DNA of 64,000 nt from Egibacteraceae bacterium (GTDB lineage Bacteria > Actinomycetota > Nitriliruptoria > Euzebyales > Egibacteraceae). The number at the start of each line of letters is the position of its first letter. Positions within the stretch are counted from its first letter, which is position 1. Below are positions 38,946 through 48,262 of the stretch, one piece after another. A program made the translations under genes and the position numbers. The notes under the pieces are model-generated. The model made no database searches. It saw only the letters and a program-made list of their open reading frames with translations, and was not told the DNA's origin. Location of the stretch: positions 17,492 to 81,491 of the forward strand of contig JAUJMQ010000009.1 of assembly GCA_030446775.1 (NCBI GenBank), in the 5' to 3' direction.

Positions 38946-38970
38946 GCACAATGACCGACGGTTCGTCGGT
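38946..38970 (+). promoter_or_regulatory. lrp-side promoter with inverted repeat
   Basis: CACAAT (38947-38952) is a plausible -10. Immediately downstream lies ACCGACG, GTT, CGTCGGT (38954-38970), a perfect 7-bp inverted repeat that would overlap the transcription start, consistent with autoregulation. Confidence 0.4.
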
Positions 38971-38996
38971 GACGCGAGCACGGAAGGCGGCGCAGC

Positions 38997-39424
38997 ATGG
39001 GCGGCATGGACGGCATCGACGAGCGGCTGCTGGCGCTGCTGCGCGACGACGGGAGGGCGTCGATGGCCGCGCTCGGCCGGGCGGTCGGCCTGTCGCGCAC
39101 GGCGACGCTCGCCGCGTCCGCCGCCTGGAGGACACGGGCGCCATCCGCGGCTACCACGCCGACGTCGCCGACCCGGCCGGGGTCGCCGAGCACGTGGCGC
39201 GGGTGGGGATCGTCGTGCGCACACCCGACGTCGGCGCCTACGTGCGCCGGCTGGCGTCGCTGCCCGAGCTGCAGGAGGTCGAGACCGTTGCCGGCGAGTT
39301 CGACCTTCTCGTCAAGCTCGCCGCTGCCAGTGCCCCGCGCCTCGACGCCGTCCTGGACCGCGTCAACGGCTGGCGCGAGACCGTGTGCACGACCACGTTC
39401 GTCGTCCTGACGCGCTACCGGTAG
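38997..39424 (+). CDS. Lrp/AsnC-family regulator (one frameshift)
   Basis: About 142 codons. N-terminal HTH: GIDERLLALLRDDGRASMAALGRAVGLSRTA. At about 39110-39117 one base seems missing; the other frame then reads RLEDTGAIRGYHADVADP and the C-terminal RAM ligand-binding domain (VGIVVRTPDVGAYVRRL; VAGEFDLLVKL; VCTTTFVVLTRYR). It diverges from lat across 187 bp, mirroring the known lat/lrp link in mycobacteria, so it probably controls lysine catabolism with an amino acid as ligand. GGAAGG precedes ATG 38997. Confidence 0.83.
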
Positions 39425-39442
39425 CCCGGCTCGGCGGGCGAG

Positions 39443-39460
39443 CGCGCGGCATCCCGCGCG
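39443..39460 (+). terminator. Short hairpin after lrp
   Basis: CGCGCGG, CATC, CCGCGCG, followed by TAAAGAA. A 7-bp stem 18 bp after the lrp stop. No T-run. Confidence 0.35.
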
Positions 39461-39555
39461 TAAAGAACCCGAGCCCGCTGCCGACCATTGAGGTTGCCGA
39501 CCTCCGGAAAGCGCAAAGGAAACCTCGTGCTTCTCGCTCGCAGCCGCGCCTGTTC

Positions 39556-40313
39556 GTGGGCGTGTCCGCCGTCGTGCTCGTGCTTCTGTTCGGCGTGGCA
39601 GCCTTCGCCGTCAGCTCCGTCGTGGGCGCCGACGGCGTCATCCACGGTTGCTACTCCGACAAGGACGGCTCCGTGCGGGTGGTCCCCGCCGGCCGCGCCT
39701 GCAGGGCCGTCGAGACGCGACTCAAGTGGAGCCAGAAGGGCCCGGCCGGTCCTCGGGGCACGCGGGGGCTCCAGGGCCCGCGCGGCGTCGCCGGTCCCGA
39801 GGGCGTTCCCGGCCCGCGCAGGGCGTCCCCGGCGAGCGGGGCCCACAAGGTGCCCCCGGCGACGTCTCCAACCTGCCCTTCATGGCTCACATCGTGCTCT
39901 GACGCCTGGGGACGAACTTCACGCCGTGCGATGACGGAGAGTGGCATGTGCTCGCAAGTGGGCTGCGGCGACGCCGCCCAGGCTGGTGACGCCTACTCCG
40001 TGCCGATCGACACCTCGGCCATCCCGCTGGCTCCATGGTCCGCGTCGCCTGGGGCATCCGCATCGGCTCTGCTGACACGACTCTGCGTTCGGCTCTACAA
40101 CGCCAGCACAAGCCTGCCCGTCGTGGGAAGCGAGGTCTGCGAGAGCTCCCCAGGGTCGACGCTGCGCCCGATCTGCGAATGACCCCCGAGCTTCAGCTCC
40201 GTGAGAACCTCGGCGAACATCTGTACGTCGTTCAGCAGAAGGGACCTTCACCTACACAGCCAACTTCGCTGCAGTCGGCGCGGATCATCGTCACGAAGGC
40301 CGCGGGGCAGTAG
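39556..40313 (+). pseudogene. Collagen-like secreted protein gene, broken by several frameshifts
   Basis: A TM/signal segment (VGVSAVVLVLLFGVAAFAVSS) leads into GADGVIHGCYSDKDGSVRVV and then Gly-x-y collagen repeats (KGPAGPRGTRGLQGPRG; GPEGVPGP). After a frame change come GVPGERGPQGAPGD, then in other frames LGTNFTPCDDGEWHVLAS, SVPIDTSAIPL, CVRLYNASTSLPVVGSEVC and finally TPELQLRENLGEHLYVV with SARIIVTKAAGQ to TAG 40311-40313. This is the usual layout of actinobacterial collagen-like surface proteins with a C-terminal beta domain. At least four indels. The start is uncertain (GTG 39556 or 39562). Confidence 0.6.
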
Positions 40314-40326
40314 CGCCGGCGGTGGG

Positions 40327-41672
40327 TCACGTGGCGCCGTCGCCCCCGGGCTCCTCGTAGGACCAGTCGAGGCGCTTGCGGCGGTAGTCGGTGTCGAGCC
40401 GGACCTCGCCGGTGTCGTGGTCGAGCGACGTGATCTTGGGGACGTCCAGGACGTCGTCGTGGTCGCACGGCCCGTCGAGCCGGGCGGTGAACTCGTCGGC
40501 GAACGTCTCCAGCGCGCTGCCGACCACGAGGGCGTGGCCGACCGGCAGGTAGCAGCGGTTGCCCTCGGTGACCAGCGTGCAGCGCCGGCGCAGCTCCTGC
40601 AGGTCGGCGGGCGTGCCGCCCCGCCGGCACAGCGCCTCGAGCCGCTCGTGGAGCTCGACGCCGTGGAGCTTGCACGGCGGGCACTGCCCGCACGACTCGA
40701 CCGCGAGGAACCGCGACAGCGACGCGACGACCTGCACGATGCAGCGATGGGCCCGTACACGACGAACCCGCCGCTGCCCAGTCCGGTGCCGGCCTCGCGG
40801 AACGAGTCGAAGTCCATCGGCAGCTCGAGCAGGTCGGGGGTGACCACGGTGTTCGACGTCCCCGAGAAGATCGCCTTCATGTCGGTCGCGCCGGCGATGT
40901 CGACGAGCAGGGTCCGCAGCGACGTCCCCAGCGGGAGCTCGTAGACGCCGGGGCTGCCGACGTCACCGATGACGGTGAACAGCATGCTGCCGGGCGCCTC
41001 CACCGTCCCCTGCTGGCGGAAGCGCTCGGCGCCCTCGGCAAGGATCCCCGGCACGTGGGCCAGGGTCTCGACGTTGTTGACCACGGTCGGGTTGGGCGCG
41101 TGCATCGTCGCGTGGAGCCCGTACATATATGGCGGCAGGATGCGCGGCATGGGCAGCTTGCCCTCCACGACCTCCAGCAGCCCGGTCTCCTCGCCGTAGA
41201 GGTACTCGTCGGGGCCCAGGACGATGGCCACGCGCTCGGCGCCTGCCCAGCCGGCGGCCACCATCTCCGCGCGGGCGCTGCGCAGCCGCTCGGCCTCGTA
41301 GGGGTACCGGCGCTTCGTGGCGAGGACCACCTCCCGGGCGCCGACGGCGTAGGCGGCGATGAGCGCGCCCTCGATCACGCGGTACGGGTCGCGGCCGAGC
41401 AGCGTCCGGTCCTTGTAGGTGCCCGGCTCTCCCTCCGCGCCGTTGCACACCAGGTGCACCGCCGAGTCGGCCCCGGCCTCGGCGACCGACGCCCACTTCC
41501 GACCCGTCGGGAACCCGGCGCCGCCGCGCCCACGCAGCCCCGAGCGCTCGACCTCGGCGATCACGTCGGCCGGTTCCCGCTTCCACGCCGCCGCGAGCCC
41601 CGTGCCGCCGCCGCGGTCCAGGTGCTCCGACAGCGACATGACCGGGGTCTCGGGGAGCAGGGAGATGCGCAC
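40327..41672 (-). CDS. NuoF-like NADH/FMN-binding Fe-S flavoprotein (one frameshift)
   Basis: About 448 codons. SGLRGRGGAGFPTGRKW (FMN/NADH glycine loop), CNGAEGEPGTYKDRTLL, ATKRRYPYEAERL, GEETGLLEVVEGKLPMPR, NNVETLAHVPGIL, an SLBB domain, and the C-terminal 4Fe-4S motif ESCGQCPPCKLH with later Cys in RCTL and NRCY. The frame changes at about 40740 (GPIAA/SC versus CIVQVVASL). The gene stands alone, without NuoE/NuoG or a formate dehydrogenase partner, so the electron acceptor is unknown; formate dehydrogenase beta-like or reductive roles are possible. GTG 41672 has GGAGG 5 nt upstream. Confidence 0.83.
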
Positions 41673-41810
41673 GGTGCCTCCGAGGCTGGGACGTCCCCGC
41701 AGCCTCTCAGCCGGCCCGGTCGAGGAAACGTCGCGCTCCAGATCGAGCACGCCGGCGCCCACGGACCTGGCCGGCATGACGGGCATCGCCGATACGCCGC
41801 TACAGGCCAT

Positions 41811-42073
41811 CCGGGTGCAGTTTCGTGCGCATACGCCCGCGGGGGCGCACCCGGTCGCGGGTCGGCACCTCCCGACAGACGTCCGGGGCGCCGCACGGCG
41901 GGCGGCGGGGCGTCGGCACCTCCCGACAGACGTCCGGGTGCAGTTTCGTGCGCATACGCCCGCATCCGCACCCGGTCGCCGGCGGGGGCGCCGGCGGGGC
42001 GGCGGGTCGGCACCTCCCGACAGACGTCCGGGTGCAGTCTCGTGCGCATACGCCCGCATCCGCACCCGGTCGC
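41811..42073. repeat. Repeat cluster: three A units (about 46 bp) and three B units (26 bp)
   Basis: A units at 41811-41858, 41934-41979 and 42028-42073 start CCGGGTGCAG and end GCACCCGGTCGC, so their ends can pair; the middle reads TTTCGTGCGCATACGCCCGC. B units at 41861-41886, 41912-41937 and 42006-42031 read GTCGGCACCTCCCGACAGAC plus GTCCGG. Order: A-B, B-A, B-A; in the last two the B end overlaps the A start. The remaining sequence to 42134 is GGCGCC-rich simple sequence. No gene seen between 41673 and 42134. Confidence 0.75.
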
Positions 42074-42134
42074 CGGCGGCGCCGGGCGCGCCGGCGGGGG
42101 CGCCGGCGGGGGGCGCCGGGGGCGCCGGCGCGCC

Positions 42135-43744
42135 TCAGCGCGCCAGCATCACCGCCTGGTACGGCGCCAACGGGAACGTGCCGTTCGCGGTGGCCCCTTC
42201 GCCCTCGCCCGTCGTGGAAAGGCAACGGTCCATTCACCGTCGGGAACGGCCAGGCTGCCCGCCGCGTCGCCGCAGTTCGCCGCGACGAGGACGCCACCCC
42301 GCTGGTAGGACACGACCGGACCGTCTTCGCCGATCCAGTCCACGGGCTGTGCGTGGAGGTCGGGGTGTCGTTGCGCAGCGCGACGAGCCGCCGGTAGGTG
42401 TGCAGCGTCGACCCTGGATCGTCGCGCTGCACCGCGACGGTGTCCGCGTCCGTCCGCCCGCCCAGGGGCAGCCAGGGCTGCTCGGCGGTGGTGAAGCCCA
42501 GCCCCGGGGCCGGGAGCCCACGGCATCGGCGTGCGGGCGCCGTCGCGCCCCACGGACGCCGTGCGGCGGGCGACCGGGTCCTGCGCGTCCTCGCGCGGCA
42601 CGACGCCGTTGTCGAGCCCGAGCTCCTCGCCCTGGTACAGGAACGGCGTCCCCGGCAGGCCGAACAGCAGCGTCGACAGCGCCAGCGCCCGCCGGCGGCC
42701 GATGTCGCCACCGCCGAAGCGGCTCACGGCCCGGGACCGGTCGTGGCTGCCCGAGACCCACGCGAGCTGGTCGGGCGCGGCGTCGGCCGCCGCGCGAAGC
42801 ACGCTGCGGATCGTCGCCGGGTCCCAGTCCATGTGCAGCGGCTTGAACCAGAACGCCAGGTGCAGACCGTCCTCGGCGGCGACGTACCGGGCCAGCTGCT
42901 CGGCGGACAGCAGGTACACCTCCCCCAGCAGCAGACCGTCGTAGGGCTCGACGAGCCTGCGCCAGCGGCGGTAGACGTCGAGGACGCCCGGCTGGTTCGT
43001 GTCGTACAGGTGCTCGTAGTCCAACGCCTCGGCGGCGGTCGTGTCGGCGTCGCCCTTCTCGCTGGGCCGGGTGGCACGGGGGTTGTCGCGCGCTGCGGGT
43101 CCTTGACCAGGGCGTGCGCGACGTCGATGCGGAAGCCGTCGGCCCCCGGTCCAGCCAGAAGCGCAGGATCGCGTCGAACTCGTCGGCGACGGCCGGGTTC
43201 GCCCAGTTCAGGTCCGGCTGCTCGGGCAGGAACAGGTGGCACCAGTACTGCCCGGTGGCCTCGTCCAGCGTCCACGCCGGACCCCGAAGTTCGACACCCA
43301 GTTGTTGGGCGGTCCCCCGCCGGCGCCCGCGGCCGTTGCGGGTGCCGGGTCGCGCCAGATGTAGTAGTCGCGGTAGGGGTTGTCGCGCGACGACCGCGCC
43401 GCCCGGAACCACGGATGGTCCGACGACGTGTGGTTGGGGACGAGGTCGACGACCTTCAGGTCGCGATCGTGGGCCGCGGCGACCAGGCCGTCGAAATCCT
43501 CGAGCGTCCCGAACAGGGGGTCGACGCCCCGGTAGTCGGCGACGTCGTAGCCGTGGTCGCGCATCGGTGACGGGTAGAACGGCGTCACCCACACGATCCC
43601 GACGCCGAGCCAGACGAGGTGGTCGAGCCGGTCGCAAAGGCCGCGCAGGTCCCCGACACCGTCGCCCGAGGCGTCGGCGAACGAGCGGAGGTAGACCTCG
43701 TAGCCGACGCGGCTGCTCCACCAGGGCAGGGTCGTGTCCGTCAT
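42135..43744 (-). pseudogene. GH13 alpha-glucosidase-like gene, about five frameshifts
   Basis: About 536 codons. In-order fragments of one GH13 enzyme: MTDTTLPWWSSRVGYEVYLRSF, GIVWVTPFYPSPMRDHGYDV, VVDLVPNHTS (conserved Asp/His), YWCHLFLPEQPDLNWANP, ADGFRIDVAH (nucleophile Asp), LLLGEVYLL (acid/base Glu), GTPFLYQGEELGLDN, and a C-terminal beta domain ending LAPYQAVMLAR. Frame changes lie at about 43280, 43145, 43050, 42510 and 42210. It probably cleaves alpha-1,4/1,6 glucosides in the cytosol. ATG 43744 is 4 bp after the glgP stop, so they form an operon for glycogen/maltodextrin use. Confidence 0.75.
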
Positions 43745-43748
43745 CGCG

Positions 43749-46349
43749 TCAGCCTCCGTCGCCGGCGTCGCCCGGCACGTCGTCGCCGGCCCAGGCCACG
43801 AGCCCGGTGTCGGCCCACGAAAGCAGGTCGTCGTTCGCGGGCACGACGCGGACCGCGAAGCCGTACTCCCCGGACTCCGTGCAGGTGAAGGCGCCCCCGA
43901 AGACGTGCCCGCCGCCGGTCTCACCGTCCGGCTCCAGCTGCAGGATCTCCACGCGCTCCAGCGTCCCGTCGGCGCGCACAGGGCCGTGGAGCAGCTGGAC
44001 GCAGACGTCGTCCCGGCCGAGCTTGCCCAGCCCCACGACGACGCGGACGTCGCGCCGCTCGCCGATCGTGGCGACGCCCTGGTCGCCGCTGGCCTCCAGG
44101 ACGCCCACGTCGGCCCACGACACGCGCGCGTCGCCTCCCGCCAGCTCGCCAGCGTCTTGGCGCGGGCGTGGTCGTCGGCGTTGAGCCGCCGGGCCCGCAC
44201 GGCCAGCGGCACGTACAGGTCGGTGACGTACTCGCGCACCATGCGCGTGGCCAGCACCCGCGGCCCGAGCGTCTCCAGCGAACGGTGGACCCGCGCCAGC
44301 CAGCGCCGCGGCAGCGGGCTCTCGGTGCGCTCGTAGAAGGTGGGGATCACGGTCCGCTCCAGCAGCTCGAACAGCGACTGCGCGTCGGCCGCGTCCTGCT
44401 GGCCGGTGTCGGGGTTGTCGTGGGCGGCGCCGATGGCGAAGCCGTTCTCGCCGTCGAACATCTCGTCCCACCAGCCGTCCAGCGTCGAGCAGTGCAGGGC
44501 GCCGTTGAGCACCGCCTTCTCACCGGACGTGCCGCACGCCTCGTGGGGGCGGCGCGGGTTGTTCAGCCACACGTCGACACCCTGGTACAGCACCCCGGCG
44601 AGGTCCATGTCGTAGTCCTCGACCATGACCAGGCGGGTGCGGATCGCCGGGTCGGACGAGAAGTGGACGAGCTGGCGGATGATGTCCTTGCCGACGTCGT
44701 CGCGGGGTGGGCCTTGCCCGCGAACACGAACTGCACCGGGCGGTCGGTCGCGGTCAGCAGCGCCTTGAGCCGCTCGGGCTGGCGCAGCAGGAGCGTGCCG
44801 CGCTTGTACTCGGCGAAGCGGCGCGCGAAGCCGATCGTCAGCGCGTCCGGGTCGAAGACCTCGTCGGTCCAGGCCAGCGTCGCCGGCGACTCGCCGCGCC
44901 GCTCACGCGCCGCGCGGACCCATCCGCGGAGGCGCTGGACGAGCCGCTCCCGGGCGCGGGCGCGGGCGCGCCACAGCACGTCGTCGCCGATGTCGCCCAC
45001 CCTGCGCCACGCCGCGGGGTTGTGCGCCCAGTCCGGCGCCAGGTGGCGGTCGTAGACCGCGGTCATCTCCGGGCCCACCCAGGTGGCGGCGTGCACGCCG
45101 TTGGTGACCGAGGTGATCGGCACCTCGTCGGTGCCCACCCCGGCCACAGCCCGGCGAACATCCGCCGGCTGACCTGGCCGTGGAGCTGCGACACGCCGTT
45201 GGCGGCGGCCGACAGCCGCAGCCCCATGACCGCCATGTTGAAGCTGCCGTGCACGCCTCCCCCGTCGACCTGGCCCAGCGTCATCAGCCGGTCCAGCGCC
45301 ACCCCGCAGTCGGCGGCGAAGTCGGAGAAGTAGCGCTGCATCAGGGCGCCGGGAAACACGTCGATGCCCGCCGGGACCGGCGTGTGGGTGGTGAACAGCA
45401 CCGCCGCCCGGGCGCTCTCGATCGCCTGGTCGAAGTCGAGCCGGTCGACGTCGACCAGACGTCGGATGCGCTCGAGCTGGAGGAACCCCGCGTGGCCCTC
45501 GTTGGAGTGGTAGACCTCCGCACCGGACGCCCAGCCGTCGCCGAGCTCGCCGAGATCGCAGGCCAGATCCAGCGCCCGTACCCCACCGATGCCGAGGACG
45601 ATCTCCTGGCGCAGCCGGTGCTCGACGTCACCGCCGTACAGCTTGTCGGTGACGACCCGGTCCTCGGGCGCGTTCGTCGGCAGGTCGGTGTCCAACAGCA
45701 GCAACGGCACCCGACCGACCGACGCCTTCCACACCTGGCAGGCGACCATGCGGTCGGCCAGGCGCACCTCGATCATCGCCGGCGCACCGTCGCGCTCGAG
45801 CCGTTGCAGCGGCAGGCTGTAGGGGTTGAGGTCGGGGTAGTGCTCCTGCTGCCACCCGTCGGCGTCCAGGTGCTGGCGGAAGTAGCCGTGGCGGTACAGC
45901 AGCCCCACCCCGACCAGGTCAAGGCCCAGGTCGCTCGCGGCCTTGAGGTGGTCGCCGGCGAGCACGCCGAGCCCGCCGGAGTAGACCTGCATGACGTGGG
46001 TGATGCCGAACTCGGGCGAGAAGTAGGCCACGCGCGGGGGGCGGCTCTTCTGCGACTGCGCCCAGCGCGGGGCGGTCAGGTAGCGGCGGAGGTGGGCGTG
46101 CACCTCCGCGAGGCTCGCCAGGAACGCCGCGTCGTCGGTGAGCGCCGCGGCACGGCCCGGCGACAGGCGGCCCAGCAGCGCCACGGGGTTGCCGCCCACC
46201 TCCTCCCACGCGTCTGCGTCGGCCCAGCGAAACAGCTCCTCGGTCGGCTGGTTCCACGCCCAGCGCAGGTTGGCGGCGAGCTCGGTCAGCGGCTGCAGCT
46301 CCGGCGGCAGCGACGGGTGCACACGGAACGTGCGCAGGGCCTTGATCAC
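43749..46349 (-). pseudogene. glgP: Alpha-glucan (glycogen/maltodextrin) phosphorylase, three frameshifts
   Basis: 867 codon-equivalents, the length of the short GT35 phosphorylases. N-terminal DUF3417-type start (ELAANLRWAWNQPTEELF), VAYFSPEFGI, GGLGVLAGDHLKAASDLG, YHSNEGHAGFLQLERI, FTTHTPVPAG; then in the next frame ITSVTNGVHAATWVG and FARRFAEYKRGTLLL; then VEDYDMDLAGVLYQGVDVWLNNP and GTSGEKAVLNG, which holds the PLP lysine; and a last-frame tail VQLLHGPVRADGTLE. Frame changes at about 45150, 44705 and 44130, net zero. It releases glucose-1-phosphate from alpha-1,4-glucan. GTG 46349 has GGAGA upstream. Confidence 0.82.
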
Positions 46350-46837
46350 GGGCTCTCCGGTCGGTGAGTTGCGGGCGATGGCGCTGGGTCGCGGTAGCGG
46401 CGACGGGGGTGTGTGTGGAACGACCCCCGGTGCCGCGCGACGCCGGCGCCGGTCGCCGGGGGGAGCGGCGAGACGATGGGACTGTCCAGCTCGGCGACCA
46501 CCAGCCCGATGGTGCCCGACCGGGCCGACGGCACCAAACCCGTCGGCTCCACCCGGGTCGGCGGTCTTCGTCAACGTGGCCGAGCACCTCGCTGACCGGT
46601 TGGCCGGGTGGGTGCTGTGGTTGACCCGGACGGGGTGCCGCTGGCGCAGTGCGCGGCGCTGCACCTCGTCGACGTGAGCACGATCAGGGGCCTGTTCGCC
46701 GAGCTGCCGCCGTGGGTGTCGCTCGTCGGCCTCCCACCGGAGGGCAGGTGGTTGGAGCCGCTCGTGTCAGCCGAGCACATCGACCTCGACCTGCCACCCC
46801 CGACCGACGCCCCTCCACTTCCGGCGGAAGCGACGGC
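46350..46837. other. Stretch without a recognisable gene
   Basis: Between the glgP start and the second Uma2 gene. Plus-strand frames contain protein-like text (FVNVAEHLADRLAGWV; then DPDGVPLAQCAALHLVDVST and LPPWVSLVGLPPEGRWLEP from GTG 46608), interrupted by a stop and a frame change. This could be a small decayed gene, but I recognise no family. Confidence 0.3.
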
Positions 46838-47401
46838 TCAGCCGTCCGCGGGGCCGAGGACGTCGTCGACCAGCAGCTCCAACCCCGGCAGCTGCGGTGA
46901 GATCAGCGTCTCGCCCCGCAGGAGGACCTGCGGGCGCTCGTAGCGGCCGTCCGGGCGCAGCCGGTGGACCTCGACGCGGTCGGCGTCCAGGTCGACGTAC
47001 CAGTACTCCGGCACCCCGGAGCGCTCGTACAGCTCGCGCTTGGCGACGAGCTCCAGGCGGCGCGTCGACGGTGACGACACCTCGACGACCACGTCGGCGG
47101 CACCGCGCAGGTAGCGCTCCTCCAGCCGGTCGAGATGGTCCGGAGCGACGTAGACGACGTCGGGTTCCACGACATCGGAGTCGGTGAGCAGCACGTCCAG
47201 CGGTGCCGGGAAGGCCCTGCCGCCGGCGGCCCTCGCGTAGTCGACGAGGCGCGCGGTCAGCTCGGCGACGACACCCTGATGGTGGACCCGGGGCGCGGGA
47301 GTCACGATGAGCTCCCCGCCGATGAGCTCTCGGCGGAGGTGATCGTCGGGGAACGACGCCAAGTCGTCGTAGGTGAGCCCGGTCTGCAGCGGTGCCGGCA
47401 T
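46838..47401 (-). CDS. Uma2-family (PD-(D/E)XK-like) protein, copy 2
   Basis: 187 aa, the same length as the 33849-34412 protein and clearly its paralogue: RRELIGGELIVTPAPR, VVEPDVVYV, ADVVVEVSSPSTRRLELVAK, YERSGVPEYWYVDLDADRVEV, LLRGETLISPQLPGL, VDDVLGP. The putative nuclease residues (Asp of EPDVV, Glu of VEVSSPS, Lys after RLELV) are kept. GGGAGG lies 5 nt before ATG 47401. It diverges from the racemase-family gene. Function unknown. Confidence 0.85.
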   Translation of the reverse strand: MPAPLQTGLTYDDLASFPDDHLRRELIGGELIVTPAPRVHHQGVVAELTARLVDYARAAGGRAFPAPLDVLLTDSDVVEPDVVYVAPDHLDRLEERYLRGAADVVVEVSSPSTRRLELVAKRELYERSGVPEYWYVDLDADRVEVHRLRPDGRYERPQVLLRGETLISPQLPGLELLVDDVLGPADG

Positions 47402-47548
47402 CGCGAACCTCCCGCGGTCATCAGCCGACGCCAGGAGACGCTCGCCGGCCTCCTGTAAACCGCGTCCGTCGAGCTGTGGACAGACTAGGCGGACGGGCGG
47501 TCGGGGCGGCGCGATTAGCCGGCCCGCAACGGCGGGAACGGAGGTGCC

Positions 47549-48211
47549 ATGTCCAAGCGCCTCGCGCTCATCCACACCGTCCCGTCGCTGGCCGAGCAGT
47601 TCCAGGCGCTGGCGGCCGAGTTGCTCCCGCAGGTCGAGACGATCAGCGTCGTCGACGAAGGGCTGCTGCAGCGCACCGTCGACAGCGGCCGGCTCACCGC
47701 CACCACGAGCGAGCAGCTGGCGCAGCTGGTGACCGACATCGACGGCGACGTCGACGCGATCATGGTCACGTGCTCCACGCTCGGTCCCGCGGTCGATGCC
47801 GCGCGAGACCGCTGCACGGTGCCGCTGCTGCGGGTCGACGAGCCGATGGTGCGCCACGCGGTGGGAGCGGGCGAGCGCATCGGTGTCCTGGCGACCCTGG
47901 CGACCACCCTGGCACCGACCGTGGACCTGATCGAGCGTGTCGCTGCCCGCGAAGGGCGGCCGGTCGAGGTCGTCGCCCACCTGTGCGAGGGCGCGTTCGA
48001 GGCGGTGACCGCCGGCGACGGGGAACGCCACGACGCTCTCGTGCGAGCCGGCCTCGAACGACTCGTCGGGCGGGTGGATGTCGTGGTGCTCGCCCAGGCG
48101 TCGATGGCCAGGGTGATCGCCGCGCTGCCCGACGCGCCGGCGGTGCCCGTGCTGTCCAGCCCGCGGCTGGCGATCGAGCACGCCGGCGCGGTCCTCGCGC
48201 AGCCGGTCTGA
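47549..48211 (+). CDS. Asp/Glu racemase-superfamily protein
   Basis: 220 aa with two Rossmann-like halves: KRLALIHTVPSLAEQF, VDAIMVTCSTLGPAVDAA (first catalytic-type Cys) and VLATLATTLAPTVDLIERV. The second half reads VVVLAQASMARVI where true aspartate/glutamate racemases have a second Cys, so racemase activity is doubtful; hydantoin- or arylmalonate-type or unknown activity is possible. GGAGG sits 5 nt before ATG 47549. It is the only plus-strand gene in the right-hand third and converges on GH84. Confidence 0.75.
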   Translation: MSKRLALIHTVPSLAEQFQALAAELLPQVETISVVDEGLLQRTVDSGRLTATTSEQLAQLVTDIDGDVDAIMVTCSTLGPAVDAARDRCTVPLLRVDEPMVRHAVGAGERIGVLATLATTLAPTVDLIERVAAREGRPVEVVAHLCEGAFEAVTAGDGERHDALVRAGLERLVGRVDVVVLAQASMARVIAALPDAPAVPVLSSPRLAIEHAGAVLAQPV

Positions 48212-48262
48212 CGCCGGCGCCGGGAGCCGCGCCGCGCCGCGTCGCACCGCGCCCGCCGGTCG

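Noticed and set aside
35801..39424. A 1,207-codon open frame on the plus strand opposite the ALDH and lat genes
   Set aside because: It is the antisense shadow of two well-supported minus-strand genes. The translation is Arg/Gly/Val/Asp-rich with no family motif.
41811..42073. CRISPR-like appearance of the B repeats
   Set aside because: Only three B copies, irregular distances (about 50 and 95 bp), the 'spacers' are themselves a repeat family, and no cas genes.
42074..42134. GGCGCC-rich block as a regulatory element
   Set aside because: Low-complexity G/C sequence; no phased or symmetric structure beyond what composition gives.
46608..46943. Plus-strand frame starting GTG 46608 as a new gene
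   Set aside because: It looks protein-like for about 60 residues, but lacks a ribosome site, overlaps the end of the Uma2 gene on the opposite strand, and matches no family I know.
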